The notes under the pieces were generated by a model, which saw only the letters and a list, made by a program, of their open reading frames with translations, searched no databases and was not told the origin of the DNA. Positions 18,253 to 26,650 of a stretch of 64,000 nt of DNA are shown here, piece by piece (the stretch's first letter is position 1; every line of letters begins with the position of its first letter). Source of the stretch: Aridibacter famidurans (GTDB lineage Bacteria > Acidobacteriota > Blastocatellia > Pyrinomonadales > Pyrinomonadaceae); assembly GCA_024103495.1 (NCBI GenBank), contig JAGFIQ010000149.1:1-64000 (forward strand), in the 5' to 3' direction. The translations under genes and the position numbers were made by a program.

Positions 18253-19863
18253 CTATTCGCGGGCGCCGATCGATTCAAGATAGGCGGCGACGTCCGAGCG
18301 TCCGCCCTTGCGAGCCATTCCGAGCGCCGTTCTCCATTCGGTCTCGCCCGTCTTGTTCGACAGATGCACTTCGAAACGCGCGTTTATATCCGCTCCGCGC
18401 GCAACGAGCAGTTTCACAACGCCGAGCTTGCCGGCTCCGCTGGCTGAGATGAGCGCGTTCTCGTCGCCCGGCACATAGAGATCGACGTTCGCTCCGCGGT
18501 CCAGAAGAATTTCGACGATCTTCAAATGCCCTTCGCGCGCTGCCGCGATCAAGGCGCTGCCGTCGCCTTTAACCGCCATATTTACGTCCGCTCCACGGTT
18601 GAGCAATAAAGTCACAGCATTCGTGTTACCGTTCCGGGAAGCGCCGATCAGAGGGCTTCCGTCGCCGTCGAGCTTGCAGTTGATATCCGCTCCCGCGGCA
18701 AGCAGTTTTTTGATCTCGTCTGTCAGGCCCTCTTCGGCAGCCTCGAAGAGCGCGCGATCCAGCGGCGAATCCTTCTCAGCGGTCGTCTCTGCACTTTCAT
18801 CGTTGAACCCAAGAGCTGTCGAGGTCACCGATTGAGCGACCGCGTGAAGAGGTCCGACCGAGAATACGAGAGCCGTTGCGATGGCAACTGAAGCCGCGGC
18901 CGCAAGAAACCCGGCTCTTCCGCGCCTCTGCCCGGAGTCGAGCAACGCGGTCACGCGCCTCGAAAGGTCGCTTCTCGATGCCATGTTGAGAATCGGTCGT
19001 GTCCGCGTTTCGGAGAGCTGTTGCGACAGGGTCACGAGCTGATCCGCATATTCGATATGTTCCGAGTTCTGAACCACAGCGTCATCGCATGCGCGCTCGG
19101 CCTCGAGGCAGAGCTTTCGCCAGGCCATCCAGACCAAGGGATGAAACCAGTAAAAAGCGCAGGCGGCGCGGGCAGCCAGCTGTGTGGCCCAGTCGCCGCG
19201 CTTTATGTGTTCAAGCTCGTGTACGATCGCGCGGCGAAGATCTGCTTCGGCCCATTCCCTTGAATCGATCGGCATCATTACCACTGGTCGGAGCAGTCCA
19301 TATGTGACCGGCGAGCGTATTTCCTCGTGCAAGAGCACTTCGACCGGCCTATGCAAACCGTTCTCGGAGGCGATCCTTTCGGTCAGGTCTTTCATTTTCT
19401 TGTGCGGCAAACCGTTCCGCCTGAGAGCGCGGACACGCCAGAGATCCAAAGCCACCGAACCGATCAGAAGAAGGCTTCCGACGACCCAGACACCGCGAAG
19501 TACAAAGGCCGCCGAAATCGAGGACGAACTTTGCGAAGCCTCGGATTTGGAGATCGTGCTGGTGGCCGGAGTATTCACACCCGGGGCTGAGGCAGCTTCA
19601 GTGGTGCCGGGAGCAGGTTGTGCAACGGTTTGGGCTGAAGGGATCTCGATACTGAGATATGGAAAAGTAGCGACGATCATCGGCAGCGAGAGCAGCGAGA
19701 GAAGCGTGGTCGCCACGATCAAATGACGCGTCGACGCCTTCGATCTAACTGCCAGGGTTGCGATCGCCAGGCCGAGAACCAGCAGAAGGGTAGATTTCGT
19801 CAGTATCGAAAGTTCGAACGACTGACTCACAAAAAGCGCCAGTTCCGTGATCATTGAGTTCAT
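18253..19863 (-). CDS. BlaR1-like M56 metalloprotease with ankyrin-repeat C-terminus
   Basis: A 536-residue membrane protease. Transmembrane segments lie at about 24-40, 47-70 and 121-142, with a fourth at about 317-345. The zinc site is HELEH at 215-219, and the third ligand is probably Glu254 in CLEAERACDDAV, the usual M56 pattern. In BlaR1/MecR1 the fourth helix leads to a penicillin-binding sensor domain. Here residues 367-535 are instead about five ankyrin repeats (DEIKKLLAAGADIN, TNAVTLLLNRGADVN, LKIVEILLDRGANVD, LGVVKLLVARGADIN). The start codon overlaps the stop of the BlaI-like gene by four bases, so the pair is translationally coupled. The inferred role is a signal-activated protease that inactivates its repressor partner. 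Confidence 0.9.
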   Translation of the reverse strand: MNSMITELALFVSQSFELSILTKSTLLLVLGLAIATLAVRSKASTRHLIVATTLLSLLSLPMIVATFPYLSIEIPSAQTVAQPAPGTTEAASAPGVNTPATSTISKSEASQSSSSISAAFVLRGVWVVGSLLLIGSVALDLWRVRALRRNGLPHKKMKDLTERIASENGLHRPVEVLLHEEIRSPVTYGLLRPVVMMPIDSREWAEADLRRAIVHELEHIKRGDWATQLAARAACAFYWFHPLVWMAWRKLCLEAERACDDAVVQNSEHIEYADQLVTLSQQLSETRTRPILNMASRSDLSRRVTALLDSGQRRGRAGFLAAAASVAIATALVFSVGPLHAVAQSVTSTALGFNDESAETTAEKDSPLDRALFEAAEEGLTDEIKKLLAAGADINCKLDGDGSPLIGASRNGNTNAVTLLLNRGADVNMAVKGDGSALIAAAREGHLKIVEILLDRGANVDLYVPGDENALISASGAGKLGVVKLLVARGADINARFEVHLSNKTGETEWRTALGMARKGGRSDVAAYLESIGARE

Positions 19864-20252
19864 TGCTTACTCCTTTCCTTGCGGACCGCGTCGATCTTTG
19901 CGCGAAGTTCGTCCAGTTCTTCGTCGGTCCAGTCTTCCTGCTTCAGCAACGCCGTCGCCGTGTCTCCCGGGGAACCGCCAAAAAAGACCCTGACGATCTC
20001 ATCGAGGGCGTTCCGTTGTGCTTTCTGTCGCGGGATCGTCGGGACATAAACATATTTGAGGCCTTCTTCGTGATGAAGAACGTAGCCTTTCGACTCCAGC
20101 TTGACGAGCATCGCCCGCACGGCGGAATAGCTTGGCGGGTCCGTAAGCAGCTGGCGGACGTCCTCAACGGATGCGCGATCCCCGATCGAATAGAGCGCGT
20201 TCATTATCTCGCGCTCCCTGCGTGAAAGGTTCTCTATTGGCGGCAGGCTCAT
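19860..20252 (-). CDS. BlaI/MecI-type transcriptional repressor
   Basis: A 130-residue winged-helix protein of the BlaI/MecI/CopY family. The N-terminal DNA-binding domain is about 1-75 (LSRREREIMNALYSIG, VEDVRQLL, SAVRAMLVKLESKGYV), and the C-terminal dimerisation helices end in ELRAKIDAVRKE. Family members are dimeric repressors cleaved or displaced through the M56 sensor protease encoded next to them. The ATG at 20252 follows AGGAGAAAAT. Its own promoter contains perfect palindromes (20282-20306), so autorepression of the blaI-blaR1 pair is likely. No matching palindrome was found before the beta-lactamase-family genes of this window, so additional targets are unknown. Confidence 0.93.
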   Translation of the reverse strand: MSLPPIENLSRREREIMNALYSIGDRASVEDVRQLLTDPPSYSAVRAMLVKLESKGYVLHHEEGLKYVYVPTIPRQKAQRNALDEIVRVFFGGSPGDTATALLKQEDWTDEELDELRAKIDAVRKERSKQ

Positions 20253-20281
20253 GATTTTCTCCTTCCTAGTGTGCTATGAAA

Positions 20282-20312
20282 GTAGCATAGTGCTACATTT
20301 GTAGCATGTCAA
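20282..20312 (-). promoter_or_regulatory. BlaI promoter with operator in the spacer
   Basis: On the minus strand TTGACA (20312-20307) and TATGCT (20289-20284) are 17 bases apart. The spacer is almost wholly the perfect palindrome TGCTACATTTGTAGCA (20291-20306, plus-strand reading), which contains the TACA...TGTA core expected of BlaI/MecI operators. A second dyad, GTAGCA and TGCTAC around TAG (20282-20296), overlaps it and the minus 10 box. The predicted 5-prime leader is about 25 bases. Confidence 0.85.
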
Positions 20313-20452
20313 GAAGAATATTTTTTACCGGGCGATTGATGTAGCAGGCAGGTACTTAAAAGCGAACTGCCGATCAAAGAGAATCGCGCCTGCTTAAGCT
20401 CAAAACCGAAAATTAACTACAGAGATCAAGCATCTGCAAATTTTACAATCTC

Positions 20453-20482
20453 TTAACAAACATACAAGCGTGTATGTATATA
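20453..20482 (+). promoter_or_regulatory. TetR-operator promoter, probably giving a leaderless mRNA
   Basis: TTAACA (20453-20458) and TATATA (20477-20482) are 18 bases apart. Between them is a perfect inverted repeat with ACATACA (20460-20466) and TGTATGT (20471-20477) arms around AGCG. The arms match the ACATACA/TGTATGT type recalled for AcrR-like TetR repressors, and a TetR gene ends this gene group. Transcription should start near 20489, only a few bases before the ATG at 20492, and no Shine-Dalgarno is present. Confidence 0.75.
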
Positions 20483-20491
20483 GTGTGATCT

Positions 20492-21046
20492 ATGAAATAC
20501 ATACTTATGTTCATACTCGTCTGCGCCTTTGCCGGATTTATGGGTCCGGCGGAAGCCTACGCGATACCAAACGACAATCAGTCCGGCACCGATCTTATGA
20601 AGAAGATGATCGGCGACTGGGTTATCGAGGGGAGGATCCGGCAGGGCCCGAGTTCCGAATTCAGCAGCTTGAACGGCAAATCGTCGATCCGCCAGCACTA
20701 TTCCGAAGGCCAGCTAAGGGAGGAATTCGTATTAGGGGGCCAATACAAGGGCGAGATCTTTATGAACTTCTCGGAAGCGCACAAGCGGTTCGAACTGTTC
20801 CAGATCGACGGCAACTCTTCACGGGCAAGCGCCCTGTTCCTGACAGGCGAGTTCGCTGACTCGCGCCTGAAATTCAAGGGAATGGACGGCTATCCCCAGT
20901 GGGGGATAGGACCGAGCCTCGATATCAGATGGGAATATGTTTTCTTTGAGGATGGGACCTATAAGCACGAGATCTACCTGAAGGATCCGAAGGGCGACTA
21001 TTTTCTGCAGTCCGACTACCTCTATAGGAAGGCCGGGAAGAAATAG
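20492..21046 (+). CDS. Exported DUF1579-like protein
   Basis: A 184-residue protein with a signal peptide (residues 1-23, PAEAYA). The mature part begins with the DUF1579-like phrase MKKMIGDWVIEGRI, followed by IRQHYSEGQLREEFVLGGQYKGE and FELFQID, and ends with strands of a calycin-like barrel. DUF1579 proteins are exported and of unknown function, thought to bind small hydrophobic ligands. It is the first gene behind the palindrome-containing promoter and is followed after 42 bases by the S41 peptidase, so the two are probably co-transcribed. The lack of a ribosome-binding site fits leaderless translation. Confidence 0.82.
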   Translation: MKYILMFILVCAFAGFMGPAEAYAIPNDNQSGTDLMKKMIGDWVIEGRIRQGPSSEFSSLNGKSSIRQHYSEGQLREEFVLGGQYKGEIFMNFSEAHKRFELFQIDGNSSRASALFLTGEFADSRLKFKGMDGYPQWGIGPSLDIRWEYVFFEDGTYKHEIYLKDPKGDYFLQSDYLYRKAGKK

Positions 21047-21088
21047 TTTTTGCTTCCGGGAGGAAGCAGAGACACAAGGAGAAACGCA

Positions 21089-22237
21089 ATGCGATCCATT
21101 GATTTGAAAGTCCTGAAACTGGCGCACGCAGGCATATTGCCGAGCCGGAGCCGGACCGCAATACACATACAAGTACTTATTCTGCTCGCGATGATGGTCT
21201 TTCTAAGCACCGAAGCGAGTGCCCAGGGGATAATGTCCGGAATGCCGACGAAGGGAGAGGCCGAGGTAGTGAAGATCTCGGATGATCAGAAACGGGCGGT
21301 CATCGAAAAGCTCAAGGAAAGTATTCTGGAAGGTTACATCCTCCGGGACAAAGCCAAGGGAGCGGCAGACCGGATCGGGGAAAAGTTCTCGTCCGGCGCA
21401 TACAAGGAAACGGGCGACGCCTATGCGTTCGGCAGAGCCTTGACGATGGACCTGCGGGCCATTACAAACGACCCCCATTTCAATGTGCTGTACCATCCCT
21501 TGCTGTTTCAAAGGCTGGAACAGATGGCGAGCGCCGCTGCCGCCAACGGCGCCGGTTCGGGCGGAGGCCAAGGCGGCTCTTCCGCGCAGCCTCCTCCGAG
21601 CACCGACAGCAAGAAGAACTTCTTCTTCAGAAAGCTGGAGGTTCTCGAAGGGAACGTGGGGTACCTGAAGCTCGAACTGATCCCGCAGATCAACGAGGCG
21701 AAGCCCACCCTCGACTCGGCGATGGGGTTCCTCGGGAACACCGATGCGATGATCATCGACCTGCGCGACAATCCGGGGGGCTTTGGAGGTTTCATCTCGT
21801 ATTTCATGAGCTACTTCTTCCCCGCGGAGAAGATGCTCCTGTTCAAGAGGGAACTTAGCATTGCGGATTCGCAAGAGTTCTACGTCGAGACCGATCTCCC
21901 GAACAAGCGACTGGACAAGATCCCTGTCTACATCCTGATCAACCAGAGAACCGGTTCCGCGGCGACCAACTTCTCGTACACGATGCAGAAGCACGGCCGC
22001 GCGACCGTGGTCGGCCAGACGACCGGCGCCGGAAGCCTGGGTGCGCATTCCGCCTCGCCGTTCACTCTTGCAGGGGGCTTTGTCGCCACGATCCCGATCG
22101 GCCGTGTGGTCCACCCGAAGACGAATTCCAACTGGAACATGACGGGTGTTGTCCCCGACATTCCTACCGAGGGCGATGCGTTGGAGGCCGCTCACGACGC
22201 GGCTCTGGAGAAGCTCGGAGTGAAAAAGCCTTCGTAG
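21089..22237 (+). CDS. Exported S41 peptidase, IRBP-like
   Basis: A 382-residue protein. The start is ATG 21089, preceded by AAGGAGA. The N-terminus is a long signal sequence or anchor (hydrophobic core about 33-47, LILLAMMVFL). Residues about 65-135 match the helical N-terminal domain of IRBP-like S41 peptidases (AVIEKLKESILEGYI, ALTMDLRAITNDPHFNVLY). A Gly/Ser/Gln/Pro linker is near 150-170. The S41 core has MIIDLRDNPGGFGG and the nucleophile Ser290 in RTGSAATNF, followed by VVGQTTGAGSLG. Function is inferred as extracytoplasmic peptide hydrolysis. It lies in an apparent operon after the DUF1579 gene and before the TetR gene (69 bases). Confidence 0.88.
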   Translation: MRSIDLKVLKLAHAGILPSRSRTAIHIQVLILLAMMVFLSTEASAQGIMSGMPTKGEAEVVKISDDQKRAVIEKLKESILEGYILRDKAKGAADRIGEKFSSGAYKETGDAYAFGRALTMDLRAITNDPHFNVLYHPLLFQRLEQMASAAAANGAGSGGGQGGSSAQPPPSTDSKKNFFFRKLEVLEGNVGYLKLELIPQINEAKPTLDSAMGFLGNTDAMIIDLRDNPGGFGGFISYFMSYFFPAEKMLLFKRELSIADSQEFYVETDLPNKRLDKIPVYILINQRTGSAATNFSYTMQKHGRATVVGQTTGAGSLGAHSASPFTLAGGFVATIPIGRVVHPKTNSNWNMTGVVPDIPTEGDALEAAHDAALEKLGVKKPS

Positions 22238-22306
22238 GGCGTCTCTGCGAAGCCGGACTCCCATTGATCTGAAAGCAGGCCAGTCACCTGATCCGCCGAG
22301 GACCAA

Positions 22307-22909
22307 ATGCGAAGGACAAAAGAAGAGGCGATCGAAACAAGGGAAAAGCTGCTGGACGCGGCGCTGGATGTCTTCCTTTCCAAGGGATATTCGGCGGCCA
22401 CCCTGCAGGACATAGCCGAATATGCGGGACTGACGCGCGGCGCGGTCTATTGGCATTTCAAGGGGAAAGAGGATATTTACCGGGAGCTCTACGAACGTGT
22501 CCACAGGCTGGATATGGCCGTGTTTGATGAGGTCGCAGACCTCGGGCTCGCTCCGTTCGAAAAGCTAAGGGAGCTGGTTCACTCGATCATCAGGAATATC
22601 TATCTCAACCAGCGGTACAGCGATTACCTGGAGCTCACGACGTTCAAGATAGAGTATGCCGAGTTCGAGGCTATAAACGCTGAAAAGACAGACACTTACG
22701 GCTACGCGGTGGTTGTGATGGAGTCTCTCGCCCAAGGGGCGATCGAAGAGGGGGTCATCGCCGACAAGGTCCCTCCAGCACAAGTCGCGAAGACCCTCCT
22801 TCTTTTTATAATCGGAGTTTGCCGCCTGAAGTTCACTGCCCCGGACCTCTACGGCGAGGCCGACGACACCCTTGCAATTGTCGACAACTATCTGGATTCG
22901 CTTACGTAG
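22307..22909 (+). CDS. TetR/AcrR-family repressor (TtgR/AcrR-like)
   Basis: A 200-residue regulator. The N-terminal TetR helix-turn-helix (about 10-58) shows TREKLLDAALDVFLSKGYSA, LQDIAEYAGLTRGAVYWHFK and KEDIY. The C-terminal ligand domain resembles the TetR_C_2 type of AcrR and TtgR, which repress efflux operons and release DNA on binding a drug or lipid. Here the genes upstream in the same direction are a DUF1579 protein and a peptidase, not a pump. The ACATACA/TGTATGT palindrome in the promoter at 20453 is the natural candidate operator. GAGGACC precedes the ATG. Confidence 0.9.
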   Translation: MRRTKEEAIETREKLLDAALDVFLSKGYSAATLQDIAEYAGLTRGAVYWHFKGKEDIYRELYERVHRLDMAVFDEVADLGLAPFEKLRELVHSIIRNIYLNQRYSDYLELTTFKIEYAEFEAINAEKTDTYGYAVVVMESLAQGAIEEGVIADKVPPAQVAKTLLLFIIGVCRLKFTAPDLYGEADDTLAIVDNYLDSLT

Positions 22910-22974
22910 GAACTCCCGCCAGACTTATGCTTCCCAATGTCGTGCGAGATCAGTGCGCCGCGGCTTCGCAGCGG

Positions 22975-23205
22975 CTGCGCAAGGAATTTCAGTTGGCCCC
23001 CGCTTCAGCGGGGGGGGGTTAGAGGGTCTCGCAAAGGACATAGGGACTTTAGCCTCGAGTTGGCCGGCTGAAGCCGGCGAAGAATGTGAGGATTCGTTCT
23101 TGATCCCCCCGTTAAATCGGGGGGCAACTCATGGGCTAAAGCCCCTGTGTTGTTTTGGTCGCCGTTACCACCCCGCTAAAACGGGGGCAACTGAGAAGCA
23201 GTACA
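22975..23205. repeat. Family A stem-loop repeats
   Basis: At least three CCCCGCTNNAGCGGGG or CCCCGTTAAATCGGGG hairpins, each joined to CAACT(GA), with a GCCGGCTGAAGCCGGCGAA module between them. The gap lies between the convergent TetR and D-amino-acid lyase genes. Confidence 0.7.
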
Positions 23206-23209
23206 AAGC

Positions 23210-24337
23210 TCACCAGCCGCGGTGGATCTCCCAGCGGCCGACGATCGAATCGGCTTCCATCACGTCGTAGTGATCGAACTGCGCCGCCGTCAGACAGGAG
23301 TGATTCGCAAGGATCCTCACTTTCGTGCCGACCTTCAGCTTGTCGAGAAGATCCTGGTCTTCGACCTCGATCTCGCCGTGCTCCTGCGACAGAGAGCCGA
23401 CGCGCAGGCCCGTTTCTTCGCCCGCAAGATCCAGAACCCTTCCGTAACCGCAGCCGCCATCGAGACCGACCGGGCCCCTGTCCTTCGAAAGCGCGATCGA
23501 ACCCGCGTCGACGATCACCTTCTTGTTCGAGAAGCTTCGATGGACAACAGACGCAAGCACGGTTATCGCGCAGTCTTCGAACCCGCAGCTTCCGAGCGTC
23601 GCCTGGAAGGCGTCGAAGAACACGTAGTTTCCGGGCCGGATCTCGTCGATGCCTTCCAGGTGATCGACGTGCGTCATCGTGGGCGTCGATCCGATGCTTA
23701 CGACCGGCACCGGAATTCCGCCGGACCTTAGGCCGTCCGCGAACTCGCACATGACGTCGCGCTCGGCGCGTGCGATCCCGGCGATCTCCTCTTCTGATTT
23801 ACCGTGATACGAATGCCCCGCGTGCGTGAGAATGCCGGCGAAGTTCACACCCGAAGCGTCCGAGATCCCCCGGACGGTCTGTAAAGCTTCCTTCGATCCC
23901 GGTTCGACCCCGCAGCGGTGGTAGCCGCAATCAACTTCCAGGAAGACGTCCAGCTCGACTCCCGCGGTCCTCGCCGCTTTGTCGAGCTCGGCGGGCATAT
24001 CGGGATCGTCGGTCAGAAGGTTCACTTTTGTTCCGCTGGTGAGCAAGCGGATGATCCTGGGGAGCTTCGCGGGAACGATCGGGACCGCGTACGTGAAGTC
24101 GTCGAACCCGTGAGCCGCGAACGCCTCGATCTCGGCGATGGTTGAAGCCGTTAAAGCCCCGGAATGCCCTTCGGTAGAGATCCTCGCGACCTCAACGCAC
24201 TTGTGGGTCTTGATATGCGGCCGAAGACTGACGCCGCTATCGATCGCGAGCGCGGACATACGCTCCGCGTTGCGGCGGACGCGCGTCACATCCATCAACA
24301 GAGAAGGGGTTGAAAGCTCTTCTAGCGGTTTCGTCAT
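23210..24337 (-). CDS. D-threonine aldolase / D-serine dehydratase-like PLP enzyme
   Basis: A 375-residue fold-type III (alanine-racemase-like) PLP enzyme. The family N-terminus LSTPSLLMDVTRVRRNA is followed by the PLP-lysine motif RPHIKTHK (residues 39-46). DVFLEVDCGYHRCGV and LTHAGHSYHG are conserved barrel segments. Near the C-terminus NHSCLT supplies the His and Cys that bind the second metal in D-serine dehydratase and D-threonine aldolase. The likely reaction is cleavage of D-3-hydroxy-amino acids or deamination of D-serine in the cytosol. The start is set at ATG 24337 because homology begins there; a GTG at 24412 would add 25 uncharacteristic residues. It is flanked by repeats. Confidence 0.88.
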   Translation of the reverse strand: MTKPLEELSTPSLLMDVTRVRRNAERMSALAIDSGVSLRPHIKTHKCVEVARISTEGHSGALTASTIAEIEAFAAHGFDDFTYAVPIVPAKLPRIIRLLTSGTKVNLLTDDPDMPAELDKAARTAGVELDVFLEVDCGYHRCGVEPGSKEALQTVRGISDASGVNFAGILTHAGHSYHGKSEEEIAGIARAERDVMCEFADGLRSGGIPVPVVSIGSTPTMTHVDHLEGIDEIRPGNYVFFDAFQATLGSCGFEDCAITVLASVVHRSFSNKKVIVDAGSIALSKDRGPVGLDGGCGYGRVLDLAGEETGLRVGSLSQEHGEIEVEDQDLLDKLKVGTKVRILANHSCLTAAQFDHYDVMEADSIVGRWEIHRGW

Positions 24338-24479
24338 CTTGGTTCGCGGTTTCGCCACGCCATCCTCTTGATTGTGATCCCGCTTGTCTGATTGAGGATG
24401 GAGATCCGGCACGAGTCGACCAACGCATTATACGCTGAAGTGTTCAGTCCCCTCATTCTCTCGTTCACTTCCAAATAGC

Positions 24480-25200
24480 TGATTCGATCTGGAGCGTGCT
24501 TTGGGGGCGATGGAAATGTCGTGGCGGTTGGTCTGATCGGGCAATGAGCGCGGGGCAACTGAAAGTGAGGGGCGGATAGAAGTTGGTCGACGGAAGTTTA
24601 CCGGCTCCGTATGAGCCCGATGTCTGTAGCACCGATTCATGAACGTTGACCGCAGCCCCATAGGGGCTGAATGCTGTTTGCGCAGATTGCGCTCCTAACG
24701 GAGCGTGGCTCATTGCCGGGGCGTTTTGCTATTAACATTAGGCTCCTGACGGAACCGAAGATCGTCCTCACAAGTCGAGATCCTTCTGGGATCGCTTCGC
24801 CGAAGTGAACCGGCTCCGTGGGAGCCCAATGTCTGTAGCACCGGTTCGTGAACGATGACCCCGGCCCCGCAGGGGCTGAATGCTCCATAAGAAGATTGCG
24901 CTCCTACGGAGCGCGGATCGATCTTTGGAATGTCCTGCTACAGACATCGGGCTCCTACGGAGCCGAAGAAGAGTTTCTTCAAAGCAAGTACTCGGCAGGA
25001 CACAAGGGCCACCTGAGAGGAAAACGTCTATCTCTAAGACAGGCTCATCAGATTGGACCCAAGAGTTGTGCGGGCTTCAGTCGGTGGATTTTGGGGCTGA
25101 AGCCCCATGAATTTTTCCCCCCTTTAACCCCCGTTGAATCGGGGGGCAACTGATAAGCAGTGGTAACTGATAATCGGGGGTCAACTGACGGGCTTCAGCC
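24480..25200. repeat. Composite array of stem-loop repeats, no gene
   Basis: A roughly 900-base gap packed with repeats. Three successive family B composites run about 24595-24700, 24805-24910 and 24940-24975: CCGGCTCCGT..GGAGCCC, GATGTCTGTAGCACCG, GGGGCTGAATGC and GATTGCGCTCCTACGGAGCG. Family A hairpins end the gap (about 25085-25200; CCCCCCTTTAAC..., CCGTTGAATCGGGGGGCAACTGA and TAATCGGGGGTCAACTGA). Open frames here are short and lack domain signatures. Confidence 0.7.
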
Positions 25201-25248
25201 AACGATCCGGAACGAGTGTTTGTTTCCCGCGGCTTTCCCCGGATTTAC

Positions 25249-26163
25249 TTACGAGCTGCCATTCCGCGCTCTGTCGAAAACCGTTTTCACCGCGTTGACC
25301 ACAGCTTCGGGCTTATCCAACTGGATGAAGTGCCCGCAGTCATCTACGGCCACGGTCTTTCCGTTCCTGGAAATTTCACCGAGTTCGGTGTGAAGTCGTT
25401 TATTGATCTTGAGGTAAGGATCTTCAGGATCCGATCCTTTGGGTCGGGCGCTCAGAACTATCAGGGGCAAGTCGCTTCGAAGGGGCTTCAAAGCGGCTAC
25501 TTCTTCGGCGCTCTTCAACAGGTTCAGACGTTCGCCGTTCTTGCCGCCTTCGTGCTCCAGGTATCTGGTTCTCTCCTTTCCTTTCTTGAGATCGGCGTAA
25601 AGCCGGTATTGCCTCTCGTGCGAGGGATCAACCAATACCAGACCGGAGATCCGGTCGGGATATTTCGCCGCGAAGTATCGGGCGCTGAGTCCGCCGAACG
25701 AATGACCGACCAGAATGATCTTGCCGTCGATTCCGGCTGCTTTCAGAAGCCTGGCCAGGTCCTCGGCTACGTCTTCTGTCGTTCTTGAAGATCCGGCCAA
25801 TTTGCTGGACATTCCAAGACCGAGTCGTTCATATGTGCAGGAGCGTGCGAATTTGGCAGTCTCGTCCGGGACCTTCCCCCAGGATTCGATGGTCTGGTTA
25901 AGGCCTTCCTCGTAAATTATCGTGGGTCCGTCCCCGGAGCCCTCGCATTCGATGTGGAGCCTATAGCCGCCCACTTCAGGAAGTCTTCCGGTCGCTATCA
26001 GATAGGCTTTGTGCACCACGATTCGGGCGCGGTTCTGGTATTTCTCCGGAGTCAGGCTAAGACCGGTGACAGGAATCCAGAAGAGAACCGCTGCGATCAT
26101 TGCGAAAAGGCGATTCTCCTTAATCAGCTTATTGCGCCATTCCTTCAAACTGGTCGATCTCAT
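25249..26163 (-). CDS. Exported alpha/beta hydrolase
   Basis: A 304-residue protein with an uncleaved-looking N-terminal hydrophobic helix (about 19-38) that would anchor it outside the cytoplasm. The fold markers are GGYRLHIECEG, the nucleophile elbow VGHSFGG with Ser155, LVDPSHE and the catalytic His in DDCGHFIQLDKPE. Catalytic acid candidates are in LIVLSARPKG and the following loop. A second hydrolase at 32382 shares the same GGYKLHI and VFLDPSHP landmarks, so the two are probably paralogues. The substrate is unknown. Nothing suggests an operon: about 490 bases separate it from the next gene on the same strand. Confidence 0.88.
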   Translation of the reverse strand: MRSTSLKEWRNKLIKENRLFAMIAAVLFWIPVTGLSLTPEKYQNRARIVVHKAYLIATGRLPEVGGYRLHIECEGSGDGPTIIYEEGLNQTIESWGKVPDETAKFARSCTYERLGLGMSSKLAGSSRTTEDVAEDLARLLKAAGIDGKIILVGHSFGGLSARYFAAKYPDRISGLVLVDPSHERQYRLYADLKKGKERTRYLEHEGGKNGERLNLLKSAEEVAALKPLRSDLPLIVLSARPKGSDPEDPYLKINKRLHTELGEISRNGKTVAVDDCGHFIQLDKPEAVVNAVKTVFDRARNGSS

Positions 26164-26650
26164 ATCTGATCAAACACGGTGACCCGACCGCCCCAAACGT
26201 ACCCAGTTTTGGGATCGCCGGCAGTTTGCTCGGGGTCAATGCGCCCCCAAACCGAAGATCAGTTCAGTCCGCAATGAAAGCCACGAAGAGAACCATGAAA
26301 ACAGTCGGCCGAGACTATACCTTACGATGCAGCATTTAGCATAGTCCGAATTGCCCGGGAATTCCGCAGGCAACAGGTGGGAGTGAGGTATGTCTCGATA
26401 TTCTTCAGCGTGAACCACGCGTTTTTGAATCTTCTCTTCATGTACAGCTTCGCAAGTCCATATGGCGAGGGGGCTTCGGGCAGGAGTTGGCTCGGAAGGG
26501 AGTGAAAGGAGAGGTTTTCCGACTTCGGGAGATCTAAAGGCCGGTAGATTCGAAAAAAAGGCCGCCTTCCGTTCGGGAACGGAAGACGGCGTTACGTCTC
26601 TTGGAAGGTTAACGTCGAGGGGTTTCAGCAACGGCGCAATGCTCGCCGGC
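26164..26650. other. Gap, only a terminator recognised
   Basis: Apart from the terminator at 26553-26590 no gene was recognised. An open minus-strand frame (26631 to 26236) has no domain character and overlaps the terminator, so it was not accepted. Confidence 0.5.
26553..26590 (-). terminator. Rho-independent terminator of the hemopexin/tectonin gene
   Basis: On the minus strand, GCCGTCTTCCGTTC and GAACGGAAGGCGGC form a long stem with a short CCC-type loop, followed by CTTTTTTT. It lies about 60 bases past the stop at 26651. Confidence 0.85.

Noticed and set aside
12505-20252. The whole cluster considered as one beta-lactam resistance operon controlled by BlaI
   Set aside because: Only the blaI promoter has the TACA...TGTA palindrome; the serine hydrolase has its own different dyad, and the gaps of 120-340 bases do not support a single transcript.
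21203-22504. Minus-strand open frame (433 codons) across the S41 peptidase and TetR genes
   Set aside because: Spans two genes with clear motifs on the plus strand and has an Arg-rich, domain-free product.
26236-26631. Minus-strand open frame after the hemopexin/tectonin gene
   Set aside because: Runs through the clear transcription terminator at 26553-26590 and has no domain character.
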